From Dryomyza anilis (taxonomy: Eukaryota > Arthropoda > Insecta > Diptera > Dryomyzidae): a stretch of 64,000 nucleotides of DNA. The stretch spans positions 106,900,040 to 106,964,039 of the forward strand of contig OX638130.1 of the NCBI GenBank assembly GCA_951804985.1. Direction: 5' to 3'. The first letter of the stretch is position 1. Every line of letters begins with the position of its first letter. Shown piece by piece: positions 38,917 to 48,359 of the stretch. The notes under the pieces were generated by a model, which had not been told where the DNA came from, did no database searches, and saw only the letters and a program-made list of their open reading frames with translations. The position numbers and the translations under genes were made by a program.

Positions 38917-39463
38917 CGTTATCAAATTTGTTGTTGTAGCTGTGCGCACCGGCTTAAACTATTAATGGAATCACCTTTGCGCCTTTTTCACCAATATTAT
39001 CAGTGCTTTGTGCTCGTTGCTTAATTTTTTTGGATTTTTGTTCGTATTACGCACAATTTTTTTTTAATATTTTTAATGAAATGAAAAATTTTACTGTTTC
39101 AGACAGAACGAAAATTCGATTGTTTTTTCGAGTCTCGAATACGCACTGCAATTTTCTGGGATGTGTTCAATATCATAATAGTGAGGGCAACTCAAGATAG
39201 GCCTAATTAGGTTGTTTTTGTAATTTGGTCGATCAAAGTTGTCGACTCGTATTGTCGATTTGACGTCAAATGACACAATTTTCATTACGTATTGAATAAT
39301 TTTGTTGACATTTGAACAATTTTGACATCACAGAAATCGACAATTTTATCACTTGATTTACAGAAAATAGCTACTGTAAACTAGCTACGTAACTCCATAA
39401 CGATAATATTCGATATAGCTAACCACTACAATTGTCGCTTACGATAGCGATCGTTATGAAAAA

Positions 39464-39558
39464 AGTGATTCCCTAACTTTCAATGCGTTGTATGTAGATG
39501 CGTTCAATGCGTAGTTAACGATAACGATTTTTGTCGATACGGAGTTAGGGAATCGCTC
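39464..39558. mobile_element. 95-bp miniature inverted-repeat element
   Basis: AGTGATTCCCTAACT on the left is matched by AGTTAGGGAATCGCT on the right. The interior holds two copies of AATGCGT. It is probably a MITE. Confidence 0.5.
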
Positions 39559-40209
39559 TAAGCTATTTTTATATGATATTTCGTTCGCATTGGCTAATAT
39601 TTAATACTTGGGTGAAATTTAATCTAATTTCTATTTTAAAATGTTAACATTTTTTTATTCCTGCTGGAGCATGTATAAATTAGGTAAAAAACTTAAAACA
39701 ATAAACGTATTCCAAAATCCTGTTTCTGTGTTTCCTGTTTCGAATGAAATTTCATTAATTTGCTGAACATATAATAGAAGATAAAATAAAATAATCTCAA
39801 TTCCGTTTCTACCGGCATGTAAAAGTAGTATCCGTCGATACATACTCAAAAACAACTCGCAAAATATTTCTCTTCGTAATAAAAAATGTTTTATTGATTG
39901 TTAAGTGGCCTTGGTATAATTTTTATGAATTTTCTGCCTTTATTTTACATCGCGTGACAATTTTATTTTTTTACCAGCCCACTTGGTTATAATTAAAAAA
40001 AACAGTTGGGACCTCGGTTGGTTTTCGATTTTTGGGCGGTTTCAGGGGTTGTTTTTATCATTATCCACTTCTTTTAGAGGGCGTAGCATTTTTTCCCGGT
40101 CGGTCTCACATTTCAAGTTTTTTTAAAGTATCAAAAAATTATCAAGCATATAAATTGAATTAAATGCGGATCATTTGGACAATTTAAAATCGAATTTATA
40201 TAATTATTA

Positions 40210-40660
40210 CACTAAGTAAACAGAATATTTATGATAGTGTTGCTGCAATTAAAATACTACTCTCTTTAACAATTTCAATATGCAAGAAATACAAATAAAT
40301 TTGCAGCAAAAGTTTAAATAATTTGTAAACATCACATATTTTGTATTATTTGTAAGATGTTTCTTATAAACAACGAAAAATGTCTTATTTGTGGTAGATT
40401 CACTGCAACTACTCGAGAAATAGGTAGAATAACGAAAAATGTCATATTTGTGGTAGATTCACTGCAACTACTAGAGAAATAGGTAGTATTGCTGCAAATA
40501 TTCACATATTCCACAGATATTAATGCTTTTGTAGCAAAACTATCAATATTGTCTAAATATCACAAAAAGATTTAAATATTTGACTTGAATAATTTGCAAC
40601 TGCAATGATGTTTAAGGCTCTAAAACTTTTCAACAATTTTTCTTTTTTTTAGTGTATATT
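40210..40660. repeat. Possible MITE containing a 59-bp tandem duplication
   Basis: AACGAAAAATGTC starts at 40372 and 40431, each followed by TATTTGTGGTAGATTCACTG. The surrounding sequence runs from ACACTAA on the left to TTTTTTTAGTGTA on the right, suggesting short inverted ends. Confidence 0.45.
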
Positions 40661-41052
40661 TATTTAGCATACTAAAAATAACTATGTGCCATATTTTAAA
40701 ATATTTATTTTTCCATAGTATCACAATTATTATTTTAAAAATGACCATAATAGTGAACACCATCAATGCCCGTTTTTAGAACACCTCCTGAAAAGTACTA
40801 AGAAGTCTCCAAAGAAAAATGTCTCGTCTAAAAATTTCGTAGCATCGTCTCGTCCATTCGGTTTTTTACCTTCACCGATTTAACTTCATAACTACAAGTA
40901 AGTTTATGTTAAATAATATAATCATATATATTAACATTTAATCAACTATTGAAATTAAGTGAAAATTCGGAAGAATGTTTTTATTTTCATAACTTTTAAT
41001 GCTACTTGGATGGCTGTGATTAAATGTAAATTCAGTGATTTGTGAAATTTGT

Positions 41053-41087
41053 CCACGTGTTCGCCATATTTCAAAATGGCGTCGTGG
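41053..41087 (+). ncRNA. Strong hairpin in RpS2 intron 1
   Basis: CCACG (41053-41057) pairs with CGTGG (41083-41087) and CGCCAT (41062-41067) with ATGGCG (41076-41081), enclosing an 8-base loop. It lies upstream of the C/D snoRNA in the same intron. I cannot tell whether it is part of an H/ACA-type RNA, a splicing structure or chance. Confidence 0.35.
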
Positions 41088-41127
41088 TTTTAACTTTTAA
41101 TGGTTTTTTCTTTTTTTAAATGTTTAC

Positions 41128-41228
41128 TTTAAAATGATGATTGGTTTATCTTCCTTTTGCGGTTTCCACAGAGGTGAATTTTGCTAACGTGAAATTCGCC
41201 AAAGATGGCTAAAAGGCGTCTGAACACG
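41128..41228 (+). ncRNA. Intronic C/D box snoRNA in RpS2
   Basis: A C box ATGATGA (41134-41140) and a D box CTGA (41220-41223) bracket about 80 bases. Internally, CAGA at 41168 can serve as D' and GTGAAAT at 41190 as C'. The stretch ahead of D', ATCTTCCTTTTGCGGTTTCC, is identical in two snoRNAs of the host gene at 46.1-46.5 kb on the other strand, which strongly supports a guide function. The second guide ahead of D is GATGGCTAAAAGGCGT. I could not assign either to a ribosomal RNA site from memory. No long terminal stem is apparent. Confidence 0.7.
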
Positions 41229-41305
41229 TTTACATGCAACGCAGCGTGTCTAACCTCACTTATCGATTGATCTAACTATGGCACGTTTCAATTTGCTTTT
41301 ACAGA

Positions 41306-42127
41306 ATGGCGGACGCAGCTCCAGCCCGTGGTGGATTCCGTGGAGGATTTGGTTCTCGTGGTGGACGTGGCGGTCGTGGCCGCGGACGTGGTCGTGGACG
41401 CGGAGGTCGTGGTGGTCGCGGCAAGGAGGACTCCAAGGAGTGGGTGCCAGTAACCAAATTGGGCCGCTTGGTGCGCGATGCCAAGATTCACTCGCTGGAG
41501 GAAATCTACTTGTACTCTCTGCCCATCAAAGAGTTCGAGATCATCGATTTCTTTTTGGGCTCTGCCCTCAAGGATGAGGTTTTGAAAATCATGCCCGTCC
41601 AGAAGCAGACCCGTGCCGGTCAACGTACTCGCTTCAAGGCATTCGTTGCCATCGGCGACAACAACGGCCACATTGGTCTGGGTGTCAAGTGCAGCAAGGA
41701 AGTTGCTACCGCTATTCGCAGCGCCATCATCTTGGCTAAGCTGTCGGTTGTGCCCGTACGTCGTGGCTACTGGGGCAACAAGATCGGCAAACCCCATACA
41801 GTACCCTGCAAGGTCACTGGCAAGTGCGGCTCCGTCTCGGTGCGTTTGATCCCCGCTCCCCGTGGTACCGGCATTGTGTCGGCTCCCGTACCCAAGAAGC
41901 TGTTGACCATGGCTGGCATCGAAGATTGCTACACCTCGGCCCGTGGCTCCACCGGTACCCTGGGTAACTTCGCCAAGGCTACATATGCAGCCATCGCCAA
42001 GACCTACGCCTACCTGACTCCCGATTTGTGGAAGGAGATGCCTTTGGGCCCCACTCCCTATCAGGAGTACGCCGACTTCTTGGCTGAGAAGCCAGGCAGC
42101 GCTGTGCGTCATCATGTTGAGGCATAA
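41306..42127 (+). CDS. RpS2: Small-subunit ribosomal protein uS5 (RpS2), 273 aa
   Basis: A single coding exon begins [16 protein letters not shown]. An arginine-glycine-rich N-terminal tail (to about residue 40) is followed by [13 protein letters not shown], the S5 N-terminal RNA-binding fold around residues 90-160 ([20 protein letters not shown]) and the S5 C-terminal domain ([20 protein letters not shown]). The end is SAVRHHVEA. Length and sequence fit the eukaryotic family, known in Drosophila as string of pearls. The protein is a core part of the 40S subunit near the mRNA entry and decoding region. The start codon lies two bases after a TTTTACAG acceptor, so exon 1 is untranslated. Codon use is strongly GC-ending (CGT, GGC, AAG), unlike the surroundings, as expected of a highly expressed fly gene. 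The antisense long frame over the same bases is a shadow. Confidence 0.98.
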   Translation: MADAAPARGGFRGGFGSRGGRGGRGRGRGRGRGGRGGRGKEDSKEWVPVTKLGRLVRDAKIHSLEEIYLYSLPIKEFEIIDFFLGSALKDEVLKIMPVQKQTRAGQRTRFKAFVAIGDNNGHIGLGVKCSKEVATAIRSAIILAKLSVVPVRRGYWGNKIGKPHTVPCKVTGKCGSVSVRLIPAPRGTGIVSAPVPKKLLTMAGIEDCYTSARGSTGTLGNFAKATYAAIAKTYAYLTPDLWKEMPLGPTPYQEYADFLAEKPGSAVRHHVEA

Positions 42128-42169
42128 TTTGTTTTAACTACATGAAAAAATGAGAATTAAATGACGTTT

Positions 42170-43475
42170 AAATGAAAATTTGCACATTGTGTTTTTATTG
42201 ATTTTGGGTAAAGGGTTTTATTGTTTAAATTAATTAAAGCATTAATGCTTTTACAAATGTGGTTAAGTTTTGGACATTTGATGGGCGTATTTTGAGTAGG
42301 TATTTTAGCAATTTCCTTATTAGAAAAAACAGGAATGATTCACACCAAATGGTTCAATTGTAGCTAATAATGAAGTCTGTATTCCTATCATGAATAAATC
42401 AATGTAATTGACAATATACAAAGTCCAACGTAGTTTTGATATTCAAATTAACTATCATACAATGTTGTAATTATTTTGATGAAATTGTGATATTTAAATA
42501 TTTTAGATGAGATTTGTGATTGAAAGTTCTGTATTTTAATTTAGATAATAAGAGTATATTCAAGTAATATACCTTAAAATCATTGCTATTACATATTTAA
42601 AAGTTGCTCCGCATACGTTCGATATTTTAGGATTTTCAACAAAGAAACCATGGAATAGATTTAGTTGTATTTTAAATTATGGTGGAGATGAAAAATTGTT
42701 TTTTTGAGTTATAATAGTGTAATTCGATCAACATAAAATAATATTTTTAAAGTTATTTGGAGGAAATGCTGAATTTTTGAACAATTAAGCCAAAAGTTCA
42801 CTTATAAAGTGAAATGCAGCTGTATTTATTCATGCGACATACCTTAAAAATATTTGATCCTGTATTACACTGCCAGACAAAATTCTAATTTTGACATGGT
42901 ATAGTAAAAGTTGTGACAAATATTGAATACATGTGTGACGCTGATTCCGAACATGCCATCAGTTTTGTGAAATTGGCTCTAGTTTTTGAGATATAGCCAA
43001 TTTTTCAATTTCCCAATATTTTGGTCTTCTTTTATTTTTAAAATTCCAACAAAAGAAAATAATGAAATTAACTTTTCGATATTGGACGCAGAAAACATCG
43101 CGCTATAATACAAAAATTTGTTTTTATGCGTGAAAAAAATTTGTCTGCGCGATATAAGCAAAGTGAATTCAAAATTTTTCAAAAAATTAAACATAAATAA
43201 AAACGTTATTACTTAATGAAAAAAAAAACTGTTAAAAATGAGTTTTAATTATTGTCATGTAGTGCCATGTATGCTCTTCAAAACTCCATTTATGAAAATA
43301 AAATACGCCTCTTGGTTTAAAAGTTCTAAATACTAGAATAAATATAGACAACATTTGCAAAATCAGAAAAATTATATTTACTTAGTAAAAAATGTTGCCT
43401 TTATTTAATACATACTTCGAACTTTTTAACAGAGTCGTGATTTATTTTCAAGTACTCTTAAAAATAATTAATTAA
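42170..43475. other. Gene-free interval downstream of RpS2
   Basis: AT-rich sequence with no spliced reading frame, RNA gene or clear repeat that I can support. Confidence 0.45.
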
Positions 43476-43477
43476 AA

Positions 43478-44672
43478 CCCAAGAAACATATATACGGAGC
43501 CTACGACACACACGGAATCACAATACCGTTATTGACGGCATGTTTACGGAGCATTGAGCAAGTATCCGTCGTAGCATATACGATTACGCACCGTTAACGT
43601 ACCGTCAATACCGAATTCCGTTTTGCACCGTATTTCTAAATAACTCCGTAAGATTGCCGTTTTGTTGTAGTCGTTTACGGTACCGTTGAAACGGAGTACT
43701 CCGTAATGTTTCCGTTGAAACGGAGTACTCCGTAAATTTTCCGTTTATACTCCAACTCAACGGCACCGATTTTCTTCCGTTATTGGTGTACATTTCAATT
43801 CATTTGATTTTGTGAACATGAACAATAAGCTCGGAGGATCGCAGTTGGTGAATGCATCTCCTGAAGACCAAACAAGATAAGTGGATAAAATATAAATTAA
43901 ATATGCTTTTATTTAAAACATCTTTGCAGAATGTACATACATTTGCAGTAACATATTTTGCGAATCTCTGATGGCTTTAAACGACTTTCAGTTTAAGAAG
44001 GACTAAATCAAAGAACTCTGAAAATGTTTGCGGATAATGTGCGATGCAAAATTGTCTTGGCTCTTTGCTAATAAAACCTTCGTCATTGCAGACTCACAGA
44101 GACTCATTCAAGCCCTATGACAACTGCAGTCCAGTTAAAGTGATATATCTTTTTTAAATTAATTATTGTTTTGGTTTCTGTTCACAAGAAATCGATGTTG
44201 GAAATACCATGTGTAATTTCAGTAGATTACAACATTATAAACACCAATTATGTTGTTTTGTTTAGTAAAATTTGTATATTTCATGTAAAATTTTATTTAT
44301 AATAAGTTTGTTTCTTGTATGGTATGGAAATGGTGCTTTCAATATATTCATTCCGTTTTTCATACAGGTTTACAGTACGTTAACAGACATTCAAAACGTA
44401 ATATCAACGGAATCACTCCGTATTTCATCCAGTATGACGGTCCGTTAACGTACTGTCGAAACGTACTCTCGAAGGGGTCACTCCGTAGTTTATCCAGTAT
44501 GACGGTGCGTTAACGTACCGTCGAAATGTACTTTTAACGGATTTGAAATCCGTTTCGATGTTCCTCTTCATCCGTTCACTGGACCGTTTTCGTATCCAAA
44601 AAATGGAACGTTTACGGATTCCGTATTCCTGTTCCGTATACGGCACCGTTAACGGACCGTTTGGTTTCTTGG
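43478..44672. mobile_element. 1.2-kb element with CCCAAGAAAC ends and CCGTTAACG subterminal repeats
   Basis: The ends CCCAAGAAAC and GTTTCTTGGG are inverse. Inside, both flanks (43490-43790 and 44350-44660) are dense in CGGAGTACTCCG, CCGTTAACG and ACGGTACCGTT motifs in opposite orientations, separated by AT-rich DNA. This looks like a foldback or non-autonomous DNA element. No transposase was seen. Confidence 0.65.
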
Positions 44673-44675
44673 GAA

Positions 44676-45330
44676 TCTAAACCAGTTGGGAAGGTTAGAT
44701 CATATGGGAAATTTTAAAGTAGGGACATTTTATAGTAGGTGTTATTATAATAGTTAGGATTATCAAAATTATAGTCGGTCTAAGCCGACTATAAATACCC
44801 TACACATATGTGTGGTGTATAGGTCACTAGGGTATACAATTTTAATCGATGAAGAATTCCCATTCATTTCATACCCATATTTACAAATGAGTAGGTGTAC
44901 CGAATTTCGATTTTTTTTAACCACAAGTCGTTTCGCGGGAAAATATTATTTTCATGTATTTGAACATAAAGTCAATATATATTTGACCAAAAAAGTTTAC
45001 CTAAGCACATATACAGAAAATTCACCAGTAGATGTATGTTTTATATGAGGTATTTGAACATAAGTGTTCGGTTCGCAGGTCACAATAGACTGATCATGCT
45101 CATATTCACTGACAGCGTAGATATATAAGTAATCTGAATTAGGAGTTTCATTCATTTAGCTCTTCTAGTTTTTTTGTAATCAAGATTTTAACAGACAGAC
45201 GGACATCACTAAATCGACTCAGGAGGTCATGCTGATCAAGAATGTATATACTTTTCCATACCGGGGATGCTTCCATCTGGATGTTACAAAGGGCGTACCA
45301 AACTGAATATACCCTTTCACTCTCAGTGTT
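44676..45330. mobile_element. Worn copy of the ATACCCTACACC element
   Basis: It shares AGTTGGGAAGGTTAGATCA, ATAGTCGGTCTAAGCCGAC, ATACCCTACACATATG, CAGACAGACGGACAT and CTTTTCCATACCGG with 24220-25030, with large internal differences. Confidence 0.6.
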
Positions 45331-45334
45331 CGGT

Positions 45335-45699
45335 CAGATAGTATAGATTTTTAATAGAGATTCCTTCCGAGTTTGCTGGCGTCGCTGCCGAAAACATTGG
45401 TTATGTAATAATGGAATTTTACAGATTGAAGTTAACAGAGGAAAACAGTGCACAAAACTGGATCTGTCCGCGGATAATTTGTAACCAAACTTACCAAGAT
45501 CTATTGCAATCCAACTCCTTATAAATTTCAATTATTTTTCTGGCCAAAAATGTGGCAGAAAACATCAGAATATTGATTTGAAAATGTGTCTGTTGACATT
45601 TTCGTTTCAATTTCCACATAACCAATGTTTGAATTTATTTTACAAAAGTGGCAGCGAAACCACCTGTACGGAAACTCTATATCAAATATATACTCTCTG
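45335..45699. mobile_element. hAT-like non-autonomous element, second copy
   Basis: It is nearly identical to 36236-36603 from GAGTTTGCTGGCGTCGCTG through AACCAATGTTTGAATT to TATATACTCTCTGG. The left end is degraded and no flanking duplication is visible. Confidence 0.75.
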
Positions 45700-46157
45700 G
45701 CTGGAGGTTAAAAGTTTTCTGGATTTGCTCAAATACAGAGCTTTGTATAAACCAATTATTGAAAATTTTAAAATACTGTTTCGCCACTAATTGTTCTTAT
45801 TCTGCTCGATTACAGATATATGTCTTATGTTGAACATTTTAATATATCTACAAATAAATATTTGAAAGAACCTAACTTTTTCGTTTGCTATTCGAATATT
45901 TGAACTAATGTGATCCAAAATAAATTCAATACAAAAGTTGTTTTTTTTTTAGTGTAGTTTTATTGATTTCTTTAAAGAGAAATTTTAATTTATATAAAGA
46001 CGAAGTACCAAAGTGAGCTCCACCATCGCACCATATGAGCGTGTTATATTTGTATTACATGCATCATCTATAAATAAATAAAAAACGTAATGAATAACAA
46101 TTCTACATGAAATTAACTAAAAGAAAATATAAAAGAAAGTATAATTTGTGTGTTCAT

Positions 46158-46241
46158 ATAAATCAGACAATCCTAGTCCGTCATTAGCAAACTTCCGGTG
46201 GAAACCGCAAAAGGAAGATTTAAGGTTTTTCATCATTTTAA
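46158..46241 (-). ncRNA. C/D snoRNA A (host gene intron 7)
   Basis: On the minus strand it has C box ATGATGA (about 46230-46236) and D box CTGA (46163-46166), with a C'-like AATGACG between. It is paired by sequence with snoRNA B (46433-46517). Guide 1, ATCTTCCTTTTGCGGTTTCC, is shared with the RpS2 intron snoRNA; guide 2 ahead of D is GGACTAGGATTGT. The target is not identified. Confidence 0.85.
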
Positions 46242-46432
46242 ACACACAAAATATAAAAATAGACATAAGAAAAAATAATTACCTTCAACAAAAAAAAAAA
46301 CGTTTGTTTTTCAAGCACCAACGATAAATAACATGTGATAAGTTAGTAGCTATAAATATAAGAAAAACATGTTTATTATTAAATTACAAATATTATTTAT
46401 ATTTAACAAAAAAACAATTGCTATATGTTGAT

Positions 46433-46517
46433 AATAATCAGACAATCCTAGTCCGTCATTAGCAGAACTTCCGGTGGAAACCGCAAAAGGAAGATTAAGG
46501 ATTTTCATCATTTTATA
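46433..46517 (-). ncRNA. C/D snoRNA B (host gene intron 6), paralogue of A
   Basis: C box ATGATGA (about 46505-46511) and D box CTGA (46438-46441). It differs from A by a few bases, mainly outside the two guides, which are conserved exactly (GCGGTTTCCACCGGAAGTT and GACGGACTAGGATTGT). Conservation of both guides in a duplicate implies both are functional. Confidence 0.85.
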
Positions 46518-46697
46518 TTCAACATAATTCGAAAAATTTTTACAAAAATATATAATTTTTTAAAAATAATTACCTTTTAAGAGCAGCTAATGCAGCGTCT
46601 GTCTGTGTACTGCCATTCGGTAGAAAATAGCTGTAATTAAAAAAATAAAATATTTAGTATGATGTATTAATTTGAAAAATCAATTGAAACTGAATGA

Positions 46698-46775
46698 AAG
46701 CAAGTCAGGCCTGTTGAGCTTAGTTTGTTATAATCGTCATTATATATACGCACTTTCTTCTTTCATCAGTTTAAG
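46698..46775 (-). ncRNA. C/D snoRNA C (host gene intron 5), predicted 28S guide
   Basis: C box TGATGAAA (46761-46768) and D box CTGA (46705-46708), with C' ATGACGA. The guide ahead of D ends AAGCTCAACAGGC. This is complementary to the 28S rRNA phrase CCTGTTGAGCTT, which in many eukaryotes follows GAAGACC near the peptidyl transferase centre (recalled, not searched). By the D+5 rule, the G of CCUG would be 2'-O-methylated. Confidence 0.85.
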
Positions 46776-46984
46776 TAATTTTCATATATAAAACGCATTT
46801 AAAAATACGATTTTCGCAATGCTTACCATTTAAACAGTCTAGATATTTGACAGCATCAATTTCAATGCATTCTGCACATTATGTATCAATTGTACAATCC
46901 AGAAAAAAACTGTAAAGTTAAAATTTATATTTAAAAAATGTCTCGTGAAATGTATAAAAATAATAGAAATAAAAACTATTGCTT

Positions 46985-47062
46985 TGAAAGACCATCAGGC
47001 CTGTTGAGCTTGTAATAAATCGTCAATAGTAATTACGAGACTTGTTTTCATCATAAACTTTC
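46985..47062 (-). ncRNA. C/D snoRNA D (host gene intron 4), paralogue of C
   Basis: C box ATGATGAAA (about 47047-47055) and D box CTGA (46995-46998). A terminal stem is formed by CTTTC/GAAAG outside the boxes. The guide ACAAGCTCAACAGG is one base longer in its fit to 28S (CCTGTTGAGCTTG) than that of snoRNA C. The C' box is TGACGA in both. Confidence 0.87.
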
Positions 47063-47256
47063 AAATGCAAAGGTTTTGTTTTTTTAAATTTTTGAAATTG
47101 TAAAGGTTGCTTACCATTTAGAAAGACAGCATTTTTTCAACTGGTTGCCGCAGCAGTTTCCAATGTAATTAAGTTGCTAAAATTGAGAAAAATGCATTTA
47201 TTATACATGTTATATATTATTTTAAATTATAGAATTATAAAAAAAAGCTTTAGTTT

Positions 47257-47340
47257 TGAATTTCATCAGGAGATTGATTTTGGTTTTTTCTTTCAATGAT
47301 TTTTTCAGTACAGGTCTGTTAGACTCATCAGGGAAATTCA
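47257..47340 (-). ncRNA. C/D snoRNA E (host gene intron 3), U25/SNORD25-like
   Basis: The terminal stem GAATTT/AAATTC encloses C box TGATGA (47325-47330) and D box CTGA (47266-47269). An internal D' CTGA follows the guide ACAGACCTGTA. That guide plus D' is the signature of vertebrate U25 and matches the 18S rRNA phrase ACAGGTCTGT. By the D+5 rule it directs methylation of the first G of that GG (human Gm1490; yeast snR56 site Gm1428, recalled). The second guide is AAAATCAATCTC. Confidence 0.9.
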
Positions 47341-47647
47341 ATGTAATAATTGTAAAATTCATTTAAATGCAATTTTTATATTTTTGACGTAATTAATATT
47401 TTAAAAACGCTAATTTTTCAACATTATTTCAGCATTTAAAATAATTTTAACTCTTACAACTTTTTTTTTATTTTAGGTTTTTTACGATTTTTAAAATATT
47501 ACCTCTTTTTCAAAATACATTTCATGCCGTTTACTATCGGCAGATCCATCTTTTACATTCCGACGGTATTAATAACTGCAAATAATAGAATAAAATTGCA
47601 TTTTTAGTAAACCTTTATAATTCAAGTATATAATGTAACATTTTAAA

Positions 47648-47720
47648 TACATAATCAGTAAGATTGATTTTCTTTCACTGTTTTCATTTAGTACAGGTCT
47701 GTGTTTTTCATCAGATAAAA
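47648..47720 (-). ncRNA. C/D snoRNA F (host gene intron 2), U25-like paralogue of E
   Basis: C box TGATGAAA (about 47706-47713) and D box CTGA (47655-47658). It keeps the guide ACACAGACCTGTA, but its D' has changed to CTAA. The second guide, AAAATCAATCTTA, is nearly that of E. The altered D' might weaken the 18S activity. Confidence 0.85.
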
Positions 47721-47736
47721 AGAAGCCAATATATAT

Positions 47737-47829
47737 CGTCGTTGTAGAAGTAAATCCATTACATTTTATAATTTTCAACTACTTTGAAATACTTTTATTT
47801 ATTTGGTTGCATTTACTTCTACCACGACG
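47737..47829. mobile_element. 93-bp MITE inside host gene intron 2
   Basis: The ends CGTCGTTGTAGAAGTAAAT and ATTTACTTCTACCACGACG are inverse. It is related in its outer 12 bases to the CGTCGTTGTAGAACG family at 14009 and 36225. It lies between exon 2 and snoRNA F without touching splice sites. Confidence 0.75.
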
Positions 47830-48082
47830 ATTTTTTGATTTGATTTAGTTTTAACTACAAACCTTTTAAGTTCCAAATCTTCAATAGTCAGCATTGTAGA
47901 ATCAAGAAGTGACGCCGCCGTCTGTGATGGAATCCATTTTGTAGGTTTCGCTGCTGACGCGTCGCACACGTGTTTCGTGATACGCATGCATTTTGGGTAG
48001 CTGCAAATTCAAGAAAAATACTTTTATCACCTTTGCTTTTGTTTTATGTAGTGCACTTTAATATAATTGAATTTAACATAAT

Positions 48083-48211
48083 TTACTAAATTCAGTTTGC
48101 CTGATCATCTTTTGCTAAGCAAATCATATTGCAAATTAATACGAAAAATACGCAGAAATTCACGTGCGATAAGCCAGCTCAGTCTCGTCATCAGTCTCAT
48201 CATTATAGTAA
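48083..48211 (-). ncRNA. C/D snoRNA G (host gene intron 1), unusually long
   Basis: A terminal stem TTACTA/TAGTAA encloses C box ATGATGA (about 48197-48203) and D box CTGA (48092-48095), about 129 bases in all. Internally there is a small palindrome (TTTGCTTAGCAAA near 48111-48123) and extra CTGATGA and CTGA motifs close to the C box. The length exceeds that of its neighbours by half. The guide ahead of D, GATGATCAGGCAAA, has no target I recognise. Confidence 0.65.
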
Positions 48212-48359
48212 CATTAAGTTAAATTATTTAAACACTTCATTAAGATTAATTAATATCAACTCACCATTCAAAAGTTTGGTTAATTTGAGGTTATCTTTAC
48301 GACGCGTATAGTTCGGAGCACACGTCCAACCACGTTGAAATTTTAAAACGAAAAGAAAT

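Larger units (their letters stand above)
40840..42165 (+). other. RpS2: RpS2 transcription unit (non-coding exon 1, intron, coding exon 2)
   Basis: A pyrimidine-rich 5' region (TCGGTTTTTTACCTTCACC) ends in the donor ACTACAA-GTAAGT at 40898. The acceptor TTTTACAG ends at 41304, two bases before the start codon. The intron holds a strong hairpin at 41053-41087 and a C/D snoRNA at about 41128-41228. An ATTAAA poly(A) signal follows at 42156. A pyrimidine start of transcription is the usual mark of ribosomal protein genes; I cannot fix the exact first base. Confidence 0.7.
45945..48355 (-). ncRNA. Non-coding snoRNA host gene (UHG-type), eight exons, seven intronic C/D snoRNAs
   Basis: Minus-strand exons inferred from splice signals: 48265-48355, 47863-48000, 47503-47575, 47115-47176, 46827-46909, 46574-46630, 46283-46349, and a last exon starting at about 46120 or 46075 and ending near 45945. 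Donors include GAATG-GTGAGT, AAATG-GTAAGC (twice) and AAAAG-GTAATT. Acceptors include TTTGCAG, ATTTTAG and ATTTATAG. Each intron carries one C/D snoRNA, the standard plan of U-host genes in animals. The presumed first base is in CTTTTC at 48350-48355, a 5'-TOP-like start seen in ribosome-related host genes. AATAAA lies at 45959-45964. No exon chain gives a sustained protein; a 62-residue frame in exon 2 runs into an intron. A small MITE (47737-47829) sits in intron 2. The exon RNA is probably disposable. Confidence 0.85.

Noticed and set aside
41288..42115. 275-aa antisense open frame opposite RpS2
   Set aside because: It mirrors the codon bias of RpS2; the sense frame is unmistakable and the antisense product has no family features.
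47799..47987. 62-residue minus-strand open frame
   Set aside because: It starts in exon 2 of the snoRNA host gene, runs past a good splice donor and ends inside the intronic MITE.
45945..48355. Spaced repeats resembling a CRISPR array
   Set aside because: Repeats are snoRNA boxes and guides in introns of a eukaryotic transcript; spacing is irregular and the genome is that of a fly.
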